A stretch of DNA of 64,000 nt from Epiperipatus broadwayi (taxonomy: Eukaryota; Onychophora; Udeonychophora; Euonychophora; Peripatidae), in assembly GCA_028023455.1 (NCBI GenBank), contig JAQFVV010012423.1:6056269-6120268 (forward strand), in the 5' to 3' direction. The notes beneath the pieces were generated by a model. It had not been told where the DNA came from and searched no databases. It worked only from the letters and a program-made list of their open reading frames with translations. Each line of letters begins with the position of its first letter. The first letter of the stretch is position 1. The position numbers and the translations under genes were made by a program. This document shows positions 12,733 to 26,031 of the stretch, in pieces.

Positions 12733-13345
12733 TCAGGTCTGCCATTTTTTCGAGATTGCATAAAACGTGTCTCTTTTATTTAACGAGTTTGCATGTAAAT
12801 TAATGAAATAGGCCTCCTTAATTTTTCTTCTTATCTCATGTTGCTCACTGCACATCAGTTGTGGATTGCCCGGTATACATGAGTGGCCCATAGAGGTTTT
12901 ATGCTGTGCAAAAATGGAAAAGTGGGAAGGATCTGTGAGCGCTTTATTGTACACATATTTATGTTGTAGCAACCTCGTATGAACAAAAGCTTTAGTCTCC
13001 CCATAATATGGAGTGTGACAATTGTTTTCTGGGCAAATTATTTTATACACGACCTGCTGGGTATTTATTGGAGGTAGTTTGTCTATTGAAATTAAGAGGG
13101 GATCTGTAACATATACTAAAGTCTTTGCAAAAAATTGTTTGTAAATTTGTATATATGTTTTTAATGTGTGGCAATAAAATCCTGGTTATGTTCAGCCTAT
13201 CCCCTGGATTAGTAGGGTCTTTAAGCCACCTAATTATCTTGTCTATTGTTCTTATATTATATTTGGCATTTATCAAATCGTCCCTAAAACTTTGAATATT
13301 CTTATTCTTATCAGCCTCAAAACTACACAATCTAGCATTTGTCAT
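12733..13345 (-). pseudogene. Penelope-like element: RT-EN linker and GIY-YIG endonuclease remnant
   Basis: PLEs encode a telomerase-related reverse transcriptase fused to a C-terminal GIY-YIG nuclease that nicks the target. Here 13345 to ~13046 encodes a linker-like ~100 residues (DKIIRWLKDP, LPHIKNIYTNL). The next frame, 13050 to 12733, carries the nuclease start YKIICPENNCHTPYYGET followed by a basic TRLLQHK segment. This is the GIY-YIG module with its catalytic Tyr pair and the following Arg/His. The two frames overlap slightly and differ by a frameshift. The RT is absent: upstream sequence turns into a terminal repeat at ~13346. Flanking pLTRs on both sides support PLE over a stand-alone homing nuclease. 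The copy is inactive. Confidence 0.8.
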
Positions 13346-13585
<240 letters not shown>

Positions 13586-14160
13586 GAGCTAGTATTAGAT
13601 AAATGCTTGGCTAGAGTTAGTATTTTTTAATCTGGTGATGGGGACAATCATAGATAAAGATTTAAATGCTTTCTCTTATAACATTAATCATGTAAAAAAA
13701 TAAATAATAAAATTAAGCTTGTTTAGAGATATTGGCATGCTCTTAACCACATATTGGTAAATACAGGCTATATAGGTCATGTGATGTATGACTTGGTTAT
13801 ACTATTATAATTTTGGCTATTGAAGCTTCAGATATATTAAATAGCTAAGGCTATTAATATATGGAATAACTGAAATTACTTCAGACCCATATAGCTGTTT
13901 TAGTTGGAGAGCTAAATTTGAAGCCATTAGATGTCTGAAAGTTTCAAATCTTCTTCTTAATAGTTAAGTATTAGATAAATGTTTGGCTAGAGTTAATATT
14001 TTTGAATATCGTGTCTTAACTCCTCACTGAAAAAAGCCATAGCTTGAAACTGGCCTGGAGATGGGAACAATCATAGGTAAAGATTTGTAATGCTTTTTTC
14101 TTATAACATTTATCATATAAAAAATAATAATAAAATAAGCTTGTTTAGAAATATTGGCAT
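13586..14160 (+). mobile_element. PLE terminal repeats, plus orientation (truncated copy then fuller copy)
   Basis: A 5'-truncated plus copy (13586-13790) ends in GCTTGTTTAGAGATATTGGC and the CATGTGATG terminus. It runs straight into a second plus copy (about 13791-14160) with the hammerhead-like core at 14021-14061. The head-to-tail order of copies matches the tandem pLTRs typical of PLEs and of retrozymes. There is no open frame. Confidence 0.55.
14010..14075 (+). ncRNA. degenerate hammerhead-like fold in pLTR
   Basis: UCCUCA (14021-14026) can pair with UGGAGA (14056-14061) with one mismatch. AAGC/GCUU form stem II around 14034-14045, and GAAAC is intact at 14046-14050. The box after CUGA is AAA instead of UGA, so catalysis is not expected. 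Confidence 0.4.
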
Positions 14161-17100
14161 ATTCTATATATATATAATCTGTAAAGTAGATTTAAAAGAT
14201 GGTTATGCTAGAGTGGATCTAACATTGAGAAAGCATATAAAATATACCTCCCAATGGCATAGCTATTGTAAAAATCTTCCCACCATTACTTTGGTAAATT
14301 CCTTAGGAAAATCTCAACAGACAATGACTAACATAAACTTTCATTGAAAATAATGTTTATTTACCTTTTACTTATTTAATCAATTACATAAAATAATGAA
14401 ATCCAATGTATTCTAAAATACTTTATAATGATTATTATTATTACCTTATGTATATCTCAAGGTCATCAACTATTCTTTTATAATAAAATAACAATTACTT
14501 CATTTAAGATAATTGAACAATAAAAGGAATTTTATTAAGATCCAACTATCTTAATAATAACCACACATAACATTATATTTACAAATTAGTTCATTTTCTT
14601 AAAATTAGCAAATCTTCAACAACTATAATATAAGAAATCTTATTGTTGTCTACAATATTTTCAAACAATTAACTTATTTATAAATTAGAAACAGTAATTA
14701 TAAAAATGAACTACATTTATGATCATCAAAAACTATACCTGTTAATTAAAATAACTTTCCCCTCTTTAGTTGCTTCAGTAAATTACTTAATCATCTTACA
14801 CAGTTTAAATTTCATTGTAACCCAAAATGTAAACTGGCTGAGGTATCCCCATTGCAATCTCTCTCATGCAACCCCATGTACCATCTTAAATTTATTCTAA
14901 GAATGAATTCAAATTAATTTTAAAATAAAATAATGTGACTTGAAAGATATGACTATTTTGAGTTAAAAATATAATGCTCTTAAATAATATCACTTAAGTA
15001 GTTATAATTGAATTTAATAAACAATTAATTTATCAAGTTTTGTTCTTTATAATATTCCCCATAATTTATGTACTTGGATATGACAGTATGATAAACATAA
15101 TTTTGAGTAGAAACAAAGCCGTTAGTTAAATTTATATCAAAATATTTGTTTATTTAAACAAATAACAATAATCACTAACAAACTTTTAACTATTACATAT
15201 AATAAACTATAAACACATATAATATTATTAACATCTTTGTACAATTATTTATATTAATGAGAACAATAATATACTGCTTTGAAAGTGGACTATGCAAATC
15301 TCAAATTGGTTATTGCTACCATATATGAAATTTCTTTCTTGCTATAATTTTATGATAATGTTTATCAGTTTTGAATATGGGATCAAATTTTCAGTTCTTT
15401 CTATTAAATACACAATGTATTATTCTTTTTACATTCTTTCCATACAATATAATTATTTCATAAATTTTTATATTTTGTATTCATTATACCTAAACTTTAC
15501 AGTTATGTTGTTGGTTTTTATAATATAAAATTTATAAGATTAAAATAATTAATAGAATCATGATTAAACCACTCCTTGATAATCACTCATTCCATTCATC
15601 TTTCTTTCTTTTTATTTTGATAACTGATTTCATTCCTTCCATATGGTGTCAGTTTAAAAAAAAAATTTGAATATTATAACATTTGTTTTGCATTTACTTC
15701 AATTTCATATCAAACAACTTTCTATGCCTTAGAGAAGATATTATAATCTTTCTTAAAATACAAGCAACTATATTTGATGCTTACATTACTTTTCTTTACT
15801 GTCTAAAAATTCCATAGATAAGAAACTGATTTTAAGACATTAAAATACTATAAATATGAAATGGAGATCTCTTTTTTCTTTTAAATAAGATGTGTTCTCA
15901 TGGCAAATAGTCATTTTCTCTTAATGATGCTACTTTAACATCCAGGTTTCTACATTAAGCTCTTATGGATCTTAACATTTCTATTTTAAGGAAATTCCTT
16001 ACATCATTATGGTTCAAAACTACATATATGGGTGTCACCTAGACTAACATTATTATTTTATTTTTACCAGTTCTTTAGGAATGTATAATTTAAACACATT
16101 AATCCTATCCTGGAATGATAATTTATCTAACTCTAACAGGTATTTCTAGCATCCATCATTACAATAAACTACCATACTAGTATTACAGCATGATCTTTCC
16201 ATCAAGTATTGTCTCACAAATCTAATGATGATATTTTACAAAACAAACTATGTAATTTGACAACCATCAGTCTTTATTTTATTACATTAAACTGAAATCA
16301 AAATTCTTTAGCCCCTTTTATCATTCATACATTTAATCCTCTCATATTGCTGTTTAAAATTTCATTATCATACATTTTTTTAATATTATTATAACTACCA
16401 TCTCTTGGTTCTTTATCATGATAGTAATTTGATTACTAATTATTTCATACTTTAAAATATAATAAATGAATTTAATACCTGTTATCTTACAATAAAAACT
16501 CAAAGTATTGTTTTACTCCCATTTTTGATCTTCTCTTCCCTTAAGCATAACTTTTAAAGTCATTAATTTAAAACAAACTATAAAATACAATATATATTAA
16601 TAAATCAAATCATTTAACTTAACTAATTTATTATTAAACTTAACAAATAATATAGTGTTGGCAATTGTATTTAAAATAATACCCAAAGAAAAAAAATTGT
16701 TTATTTTTCCTTTTTTTTCTTCTTCCATGTGATGCTTTGTCATATATTTCAATATGGTACTTCCTTGCAAATTATTACTTTAACCTACTATTATTAGAAG
16801 TTTTCAGGACTTTCTAACCAATATCTAAAATAATCAACAACAATAATAAAATGAAATCTTTCACGGTTAAATGCTTCTTGAAGCAATTTCCCATATTTGC
16901 ATGCCAGAATTTTTTTTCCATCTATACAAAACTATTATAAAAGTTAATGAGATCTGTATTTAAACAATTAAGTAAAGATATATCTGAATGTTGGGCTCCG
17001 CATTATAATTATTAATTATCTGCAGTATTGATAAATAAATCATTTTCACTTAAATCTTTTTTTTATCCTTATGTTTATATAAGAATTTATTGTTCTTATG

Positions 17101-17305
17101 ATAAACATAAATAAGATCCTTGAAATTAAGTCTCTTGTAATATAATTTTTGATTTATTTAACAGACTTAAGCTTAATTTCTCTTCTTCACTGAATTCTTC
17201 TTTTTAACATTTATTAATTCAATAGAAAATTATAATAGCTAAATAAAAAACTTATCTTGACTATAAACTTTTATTTAAACGAATTAAGAATAAGTATTTA
17301 TTATC
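14161..17305. other. long AT-rich stretch, nothing recognised
   Basis: About 3.1 kb without conserved coding motifs or RNA genes. Short open frames (such as 14706-14900 and 15292-15528) are hydrophobic AT-codon frames without domains and are treated as chance. Confidence 0.45.
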
Positions 17306-17309
17306 TTAT

Positions 17310-17580
17310 TTGTATTTTTATATTGCACTACTTCCATCCTCTAATATGTGTATTGAATGTCTTTAGAAAAATTTAAATTTATTTGAATATTCCAAATTCA
17401 TACTGTTAGTTATAGCACACTAACCTGTTTGATGTGCTATTACTAACAGTTGAATGTATTTGGAATTTTTAAATAAAGTTAAATTTTTCTAAACACATTC
17501 AATACATATATTAGATGATGGAAATAGTCCAATATAAAAATACAACTAGAACACCATCATCACAAACCTTCATGAAAACA
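17310..17580. repeat. foldback repeat (family E) with ~112-bp arms
   Basis: Arms 17310-17420 and 17431-17545 are imperfect reverse complements around a ~10-bp loop. The right arm plus its flank to 17580 matches single-arm copies at 37871-38010 and 45236-45372. Landmarks are GGTTTGTGATGATGG, TTGGACTATTTCCATCATCT and ACATTCAACTGTTAG. A head-to-head pair of a short dispersed repeat, or a foldback MITE, explains it. Confidence 0.7.
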
Positions 17581-18752
17581 TTATTATCCTATTTGTTTGA
17601 TTAAAATTAATGTTGCTTTATAAAACTATTAAAAATGTCTATTCTTAAATATTAATCTTGTACATTTAATTTGAATAGTACAAATTACTTTGATTGACAG
17701 CACTAATTATTTTTTTAACCTTTCATCTCAGTTATACCTTATATTAAAGTTCTATAAATTCTCTTCCTTAATTTATGAAAGTTAATAATTTTTATCATTG
17801 TTTGATTCTTCTTATTAGGCAAACCAGTACTTGAGCTATTCAATAAGTCTGAGATAAGTGAAAATATATTCTTATGAGACTTATTGCCCTATTTTTAATT
17901 ACTTGTAATGGAGTACTTTTATCTTTCACCATTTTTCCATTCATAATAATATATACTGGCAATGTTTTTCATATTAGCAGTTTAAAATTGTAGATTGAGT
18001 TCCCAGATTATAACCTGTGATGCTGATGAAGAAATTAATCTAAATTACTCTACCATCTTGTTAAATTTTTATAAAGTATTTTATATTCATTTCCTTAAGA
18101 TTAATTGACTTATAATAACTGTTTTATAAAATAAAATATTTTCATAATTTGATTTATTTTACAAATATATTTATACAATGATTTACTTTAGAATTTTTTT
18201 TTAGAATTTTTAATAATTTACTTTACTTATTGATTTATTCCCTCTTCTGATCACCTGCCAATTCTATTAATATCCCCCAAACATGACATAAAAACCAATT
18301 ACTTGAATGTCATTGGTCAACAACTTGAAAGTTGTCTATCAGTTTTTTAATATTTGACTTATTTTAAAATTTAACACACATAAACAAAATTAATAAATAT
18401 TTTAAAACTGATAAAATTCAAACAAAGTTTTATTTAATTCAAATTTAAAATATTTTATTTACTCAGCTTCACAGAAATATTTTACTAAAATTATTTAAGT
18501 AATGATATTTTATTATTATTATTATTATAATTAATTTTAAAAATATATTAATTATTAAAATTACTCTGATATATAAAACAAAAACAATTATAAGTAAAAA
18601 ATGTGTATTTATTATCTCTCCTAAATTCTCAATTAAACAACATATATTAAATTATTAGTACCAGTTATATTTTAAAAGTTTAAAATTTCAGACTATTATA
18701 CACATCTTATATACTCCATTAGCACAATGAACCAATTTAAATGTTACTATAT
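17581..18752. other. AT-rich spacer, nothing recognised
   Basis: No coding motif or RNA gene. The bases at 18753-18756 (ATAT) are the target duplication of the following element. Confidence 0.45.
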
Positions 18753-18756
18753 ATAT

Positions 18757-20795
18757 TGTAACAGTATATGTCATTACATTAATTTAAAATTAGAATAATT
18801 TTTTTTTTTAAGTTTGTAAATAAAAACTAAATCACACAGATGCAAAACTTTAAAAATTATTTTCTTACAAAAAAAAAAAAATTGAACATACTTTTTTTTA
18901 TAAAAAAGTACAAGATCTAAAGATAAAATATGTTTGTAAATGGAAATGATGTGTTTATTAATTCAACAAAAAGCAATCTAGCTATTGGGGCTCTTATATA
19001 AAAAAAGTCAGATAAAATATAGATAAGAGAACAAAAATAAATTAGATGTCCAATAGAAGCAGCAATGAAGGCCTGGACCATAATGAAAATTTGGAACAGG
19101 AAACCATTGTTCAATGAATCTGGACGATCGATATAAAAGGAAAATTATTGAAATTAAGAACAGTTCCAGCTTGATTTTGTGAGAAGGGCGATAAGATGCA
19201 CTTGTTGATCTCTCTCACTTATTTCAAATGAAATGTCTATAATACCAGGATTGAACCAGCTAAGGCCACCTTCGGAACAACAGATAGACTGGTCTTCAAA
19301 TAAAGACTTCGTAGGAATTGACACCAGGAACCGGGAGCTTTTCTACTGCAAGATATAAACGGAAAATTTTTACTACAAGTAATTAAGAACTTTCATTAAG
19401 ATTTGACAAGCTTTTAATATTCAGCTAACATAAATTTTAAAATGAACTTTTATCTGACTTAAGTTTTCAAATTAATTATTAATGTTTAATTTTTATACAT
19501 TTGAGTTTTGCTAAAAATCATTTCCATTTTTTTTATTATTGTATAAATCATTTAAATGCATTAAATTTAAGTCAGGTACAGATGCTTGCATAGATTTGTT
19601 AATGTTTAATTATGTTTTTATTTTCATATTTGATTAAAATATATAGGCATTTGGTAAATAATGATACCTTACATTGAGTACCTAAAATGTATTTATTCAG
19701 ATGACTTTTAAGTTATTGGTGTCAATGTGGCATCTTATGATGAATGCCACTGGGTTTCTTGTAAATTTCCCTCTGCAATTCCATCAATGACTTTATATTT
19801 TGATTGTTTATGTTTATTTTGAAATGTTTTTAACCATGTAATCTATGTAGCCAATCTGTACTCAACATTAAAAAAACAAACTATTATAAAATTCATCTGT
19901 GTGAAATTATATAAATGTTAAATTTAAGTCGGGCACGAATGGCTATATAGATTTGTAAAGTTATATTAATTAATTAAGGGAGGGTTAATCTTAGGTTATT
20001 TGATTTGTAGTTAAATTGGGTCAATGGATTGGATATATTGGTGTAATTAGTAGATGTAGTATGAGATTCGCTATGTGCAGGATTGCATTATATGCTGCAC
20101 ACCCCCTTTTTGCCTATGGAAGGGATAGTAAGATGGAAAATGCAGTCCCTTCTTATGGAGTTTTTTTTATTGTTCTTCTTGCCAGACAGATGTAGCATTC
20201 CTGTCTGGATGAGAGTCAATGTCTTTTTAACAATGCTGTTCAGATATACATTCCTGACAGTATGGTCTTTTGTGCTGTCGTATTCATTCTGCATTGAATA
20301 CATCGATATATCAGATGGATTGATGTTGGTTTGGCTGCAAACTTTTGGCCTAAGGTTAAATCAGGGATAGAATATTTTCTTTTCAAATGCAATCTATGTA
20401 GTTTATTCATACTCAACACACTTAAAAAGTATTATTAAATTCATCTGTGCAGATGGTTTAAAATTTTAAAACAATAATTTAAATTAAAAGTTAATATTAA
20501 AATCTAAAATAATAAATGTTATTCCTCAAATTTTAAATGATTATATATGTGCATTAATAAATGTTGTTTGTGTGTTAATTACTGGCAGTGGCTTTTATTT
20601 TTTATATTGAAGATATATTTTAAATAATTTATATTTTATAAATCTCTGTCTCACTGAGCTAGTGGCAAGGGCTGATGGTCTTAATAAATGAAAGTTGGAT
20701 CTTTAATAGCGATTTTCCAGGTTCAAAATGCCTGGTGGCACCCTGTAGTGCAGATATGGAAAAACTACAAGCTTCAATCTTTTCAGACCATTATA
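18757..20795 (+). mobile_element. LTR-like element, copy B (~2.0 kb, ATAT target duplication)
   Basis: It begins TGTAAC at 18757 after ATAT and ends at 20795 (CATTATA, decayed from GTTACA) before ATAT. It is the inverted counterpart of 6095-8278. A consensus TATA box (TATAAAAGG, 19132-19140) sits 375 bp from the start, the same place as in the two ~1.4-kb LTRs at 51 and 55 kb, and is likewise preceded by a CTGGA motif. The element contains internal direct duplication: the AAATTTAAGTC...ATAGATTTG block occurs at 19563 and 19921, and the AAATTCATCTGTG block at 19889 and 20435. Short frames at 20083-20370 lie in a less AT-rich patch and have no recognised domain. Confidence 0.65.
19132..19140 (+). 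promoter_or_regulatory. TATA box of LTR-like element B
   Basis: TATAAAAGG lies 375 bp inside the element, with CTGGAC just upstream as in the elements at 50968 and 54552. This would place the U3/R boundary about 30 bp downstream. It is inferred from spacing, not from a transcript. Confidence 0.45.
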
Positions 20796-20799
20796 ATAT

Positions 20800-23700
20800 A
20801 TTGAAATGGGATTTGACTCCCAACCATTTCATCTCAACTTTTGATTATTAATCCCATCTGCACCGGGTTTAAATCCAATTAAAGTAACTATATAAGAACA
20901 CTGTCATGGCTAGATGCATCGCAGTATATATTTGCATATAAACATATGCTGTTAATATCAATTATATTAAAATATTATGGCAGAGAAGTTTGATTTACAA
21001 TTTAAAATACTGATATTTGAAATTTAGTTACATAAAGTTCAATTTACTGATTTGCTTGCTATAAATTCATATGCACATGTATAATTCAACTTATATAGTG
21101 ATACATATATAGGATAGTGTGATTTAGTTTTGTTAAAAGTTTTAGCTCTTGTCAATTAAAAAGTAAAATAGTTGTAAATAAATTTTTATTAAGTCACCAC
21201 ACCAGCAGGAAGATAAATTTAGATTTAGCAAATTTTGTAAATTAATTTGTTTACAATAAAAGGGTTATATAAGTAGTCACTGGACAGGTACTATTCAAAG
21301 TCCTAGGATATTTTGAACACCTTGAAAAATTGAACAAAAGGCTTAAAATTAATTTTTAAAAATCTGGAATTTTAATGTAACATCTAACACTAATGGGTTT
21401 TCAGGTGAAATAAATTCTCAACAAGAAAGTGGTCAAGATGATATTATATAAATAGGCCATATTTTGGGCTCAAAAGACACACACCAATATTTGTAAGAGA
21501 GAGAGCTATCAGAATCTATGATGCTTGAAATTTTGATATGTCTGACTAAGGAGGATGACATTTTGCTCCTTCTCCAGGATGAGAATGATGATTTTACTGT
21601 CATCCCATGCACCTAACAACCTGGGCACCACAAAGATAAAATTCTCCAGCAATAACCTGCTGTCAGAAGAAAAAGACACCATGAACATGCACAGAAAAGA
21701 TTGCCACCATGCCTAAAGTCCAAATGCCTAACTCATCAGCTGAAATAAAGAATCAGTAATATAATTCCAGAACTGCAGAGCTTTGAATCAATTAATATTT
21801 AATTTTCAGAACTCTTAATTTTAAAAGCTAGCTAAGTGTAAATTAATGAAACAATTGAATGTTCAAATAAATGTTAACTTTAAACTATGTTTAAATTAAT
21901 TAACCTTTTAAATTATGTAACTTGTCTACTTACATTTGTAGGCTACTTTACTTAAATCAAACTAATGTCTTATTTAACTATATTTTCTATCACTGTGGTT
22001 GTGCCTATATCTTAATATATATTTATTTTAAAATGTATCTTATATATTTATTATATGTGAATGCTTCAAAACAGTGAGCCTTAAATTTAATAAAACTTAG
22101 TGGAGATAAAATTTAAAATATCTTCATATAATTACCTTTCTTAATGTCACAAATTACCCACATTATTTTGAAATCCTATATTCATAACAATAACAAACTG
22201 CCTTGCCCTCATTATTATTGATTATTTGTTTGTTATATAAATGCACAATGGGATTTGCTTCTAAATTTGATTTATGAGTTTAATTTATGTTATAATAAGT
22301 GATAAACTAACCTTAGGGATAGTTGGAAAGCATATTTACTTATGAATCTATTAATAAACCCCTCTGAATATACTTTTCCCTCTTTAATTGATTATTTAGA
22401 TGTGGATTGAAGCATGATAACAAGATCAATAATATAATTATTGTTTTAAGTAGCCTATAAATAATGCTAGTTAAGAATTGGCTTCTATTGGCTATCTGAT
22501 AAAAGCTATTATTAAAGCACATTTAACTTTTTAAAAAAATGTGTTACATCATTTATTGCATTGCAGATCTGATTTTATCAAATACGATGTAATTAATGTT
22601 TGGATGCAATTTTTAAATGGGATCTTGATCAGGCCATCCCATTTTCTATTTCATATTATGCATCAAAAATGTTCCTGAAGTTTAATACCAGGGCCTTGAG
22701 TAAGCCACTTCACTCCTGAACTTTGAATATTCATATCTTAGGCAGTAATACAATCAGTCCTATATACAGGTATTGGTTGAAAGAACCCTTGAAGAATAAG
22801 CCATCCACAAGGCAGCTTTATTAATAATATTTTTCCAGTGCTATAGCACATATAGGCGATCTAAAACAGCCAATTCTATCTTCTTATAAGTTAATATTCC
22901 GTATTGGTCTGAAACACATCTTCATTCTTGGGTTCAATCTACATCACTGAGTTTCACTTACATAGAAATATATATGTAGTATAATATTATAGTGAATGAT
23001 TCATCCAGGGCTAGTAGAATAACTTATAAAATAGCAACTTGTAACATTAATATAATTGTTATTTTCATTATAGGTATTATCTAAATAATTGCATATGTAC
23101 ACACTCACCTGTTGATTTCATTTGTAAGATGGGACTGATATGATAGTTGTCTTATCTGCTGTGATGCCTGTTTGAATTTGCCACACTTTTGATATTATAT
23201 TCCTTTATCTTTGTTATTTTGTCTTTGTTAATTAATAAACATATGTTTAAATTAAATGGTTTCATATGTATTTCTCATATTATAATCCCAATCCAATTCA
23301 ATCTTAATTATTGTGTTATATATGAGTGATATTTGCCTTGATATCGACTTATAGATATTACTTCTATTATCATGTTATCATTCTATTTAGAACCTCTTAG
23401 TTAGTTTTATGTTGAATTAACCTCTAAGTCTCATGTTTCACACTTCCCTATGCCAGCCACAAAGAAAGGAGACTGAGTGCCACCTCATGTATGTCATTTA
23501 TAGTGTGTTGAGTCATGGAGTACTTGTAAATAGGTTGACATTTGGTCGGGTTTGGGACTTCCCAATCCCATCCCAGTCAGATTTGGTTTATTTGCCTCAA
23601 TTTTGTATTTTGTTGTATGAATGTAAAAATATTAACTGTTACTATATATATAACCATGAAAACATTAAGCATTATATATATATATATATATATATTGAGA

Positions 23701-23915
23701 AGAATTATTTCTCTTTATTTACAGAATGACAATTATTAAACTAAAATAATAGAAATGTGGTAGTAGTAGATGTTGTGTGCTATGTATTCAAAATGCAAGC
23801 AGTCAGAATACCAACAAAAAAAACAAATAATAATAATAATAGAAAAATGTTATTGCTCCATGCACAACACAATATATATATAGTTCACTTCCCATGACAA
23901 GTTATTGCTACACAC
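20800..23915. other. mixed non-coding sequence with an unassigned less AT-rich patch
   Basis: The patch at about 21470-21760 is richer in G+C than its surroundings. One reading has an acidic run (KEDDILLLLQDENDDF) broken by stops. It could be an old gene or transposon exon, but I do not recognise it. The rest is AT-rich and unremarkable, with TA-rich runs near 23670. Confidence 0.35.

Positions 23916-23920
<5 letters not shown>

Positions 23921-23982
<62 letters not shown>
23921..23982. repeat. (TA)n microsatellite
   Basis: About 30 uninterrupted TA units. Frames reading through it encode Ile-Tyr repeats and are artefacts. The 24000-24300 sequence after it is less AT-rich but not recognised. 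Confidence 0.97.
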
Positions 23983-23984
<2 letters not shown>

Positions 23985-25493
23985 TTCAATTTGATTCACT
24001 TCTCCCTGATGCACTACATGACTGGCTGCTTATGAGATGGTTTCCTCCAACCTCAGTTTTTCCCAAACTCTTGAACCTAGTTCAGCTGCTGCACATGAAC
24101 ACATTGACTTCACTCTGGAGCAATTCCCCATCACTTAAGCTTATTTCAGTTACATTAACTTCTGTCTCTCTGATGCCATCCACTTGGTAACTCATTGAAA
24201 GTAAAACAACACACTTTGTTGCTCAAACTATTTGTAGTCCTTAGTTGTCCTCTGGCAATCCAAGTTTCATTCTTGATGTTGACAGTCTTGAATTCATCTT
24301 TGCATTTTTATTACACATACAATTAATTCATATTGTATCAAGAAATATTTGTAAGTACAAATATTTATTGGCATTTATCAAATTCAATGTTCTTATCACA
24401 AATATGTAAATTTAATCATTAATTAAAATTAATACTTATCAGTTAGTGATCTAACAATAATAAATATATTTCTCTAATATTTTCTTTACTTTTTTGGGAG
24501 TATAAAACTTATACTTGGATGTCAATGTAAATATTTTTACAAAACACATTGTGAAAAAAAATTTTTTTAGTGTAATCTTTAATGATATATGCTGCCAATA
24601 TTAAAAATATTTACTTTCATAAGAGTGAGTATGAGAATTCTTCTCCTCTTAATTCATTAATTAAAAACAAATTTAATTAGAAGTTTTTGTCATCTCAGAT
24701 GACTATATGTAAAGAGTTGATAAAAACAATAGTTTAGTTGGCTAGTAATTTTTGAATATGTTGGCTGTTGATATTTTGAAAAGTAGTTGGCAGAGTTATG
24801 CATATAGGTGCCATGGATCAGAGGTAGCTGAAGTTAAGATGAAGGAGACAGCTGTTCTAGTTCATGATGGTGAAGTTTGAATTCACTTGGAGAAAAATGG
24901 GTCAACTTCCAAAGGTCATAAACACAAATGTGTTCTAGAAGATAATTTTCTTGCCTATCCAATCCTAGACAGAAGGGAGATCACTGCAGACTGATAATTG
25001 CCTGGAGTATATCTATTCAGATTGTTAGAAGCCATGTCTACCAGCTTGCACAAAGTCCATCAGCTTGCTGTAAAAGTCATTATACATACACTACTTTATC
25101 ACTTCATATTTATATAAAATGATTGTTTTATGTAATTCATTTAAAATGACATTTTGAAAGTAATAGATATATAGAGAACAATATTATTTTAAATTGTTTA
25201 AAATCTATATTTTTTAATTTAAAAATATTATAATTAAGAGCAACCTGCAATGTTGATATCTATATAGAAAGAACAGTATCATTTAAAATTTTATTTAAAA
25301 AACATTGTAAAAGTGTTTGGATTAAAAATTTTAAAAAGGATTAATAGACAAGTCTATATGCTAAACAAAAATGTTATAATTAATAAATCAATAATCAAAA
25401 ATTGACCTGTGAAAAAAATTGACTTTATTTTCTTTTTAAAAAGAAAAAAACTAATCAGTAAAAAGAGATTTTGATAACTGATTCAAATTAATT

Positions 25494-25526
<33 letters not shown>

Positions 25527-25740
25527 ATTTTCCAAATGGAATTAATTATAAAATATATTTTTAATAATTCTAGTATTTTGATAAATTCAAATATGATTAA
25601 AAAGATGAATTTCATTTATATGTCAGTCAATTATATGTTTTATGTAAACCCATTGCAATATTTTATATCATTCAAAAGTGACAGTAAAAAATGTTTATTT
25701 TATAACAAGTCAAATAGGTCCAGGAATTATTGGCCATGTG
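23983..25740. other. unassigned sequence with two less AT-rich patches
   Basis: Patches at about 24000-24300 and 24830-25070 have lower AT content than the background but no frame or motif that I recognise. A (TA)n(TG)n run lies at 25495-25526. Otherwise AT-rich. Confidence 0.35.
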
Positions 25741-25743
25741 TAT

Positions 25744-25827
25744 GTTTACATGCATATATACATATATATATATATATTAATCAATGTTTACATGCATATA
25801 TACATATATATATATATATTAATCAAT
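25744..25827. repeat. 42-bp tandem duplication
   Basis: A 42-bp unit starting GTTTACATGCATATATACAT occurs twice back to back with no difference seen (25744-25785, 25786-25827). It contains a TA run, so slippage or a recent duplication is likely. Confidence 0.9.
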
Positions 25828-25857
25828 GTCTGTATTCCAATTATAGTAAAATATGTA

Positions 25858-25936
25858 TAATTATTCAAAACAATACAATAATTAATACAGTAAAACAATA
25901 TTTTAAAAAACAAATATATACCACAATTTAATAGAA
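25858..25936 (+). repeat. inverted partner of the PLE 5' segment at 26862-26940
   Basis: About 79 bp, beginning AATTATTCAAAACAATACAA in sense, reappear in reverse orientation at 26862-26940, where they belong to the upstream end of the PLE coding remnant. The two copies flank the remnant, making a ~1.1-kb stem-and-loop structure. PLE copies often carry a short inverted end segment. Confidence 0.75.
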
Positions 25937-26031
25937 GTACTTTCAACTATCTATGTAGTCATTATCAATTAGATTCAAATTGTATTAGAAAAAAACATTA
26001 CAAATGTAAACAAAAAGTAATACGTCATACA

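Noticed and set aside
20083-20370. 95-codon protein with hydrophobic segments
   Set aside because: It lies inside a repeated LTR-like element, is not preserved in the sister copy at 6.9-7.2 kb, and an opposite-strand frame is equally open.
23433-24190. 98-codon frames around 23.4-24.2 kb
   Set aside because: They run through TA microsatellites and have no recognisable domain; the less AT-rich ends were not identified.
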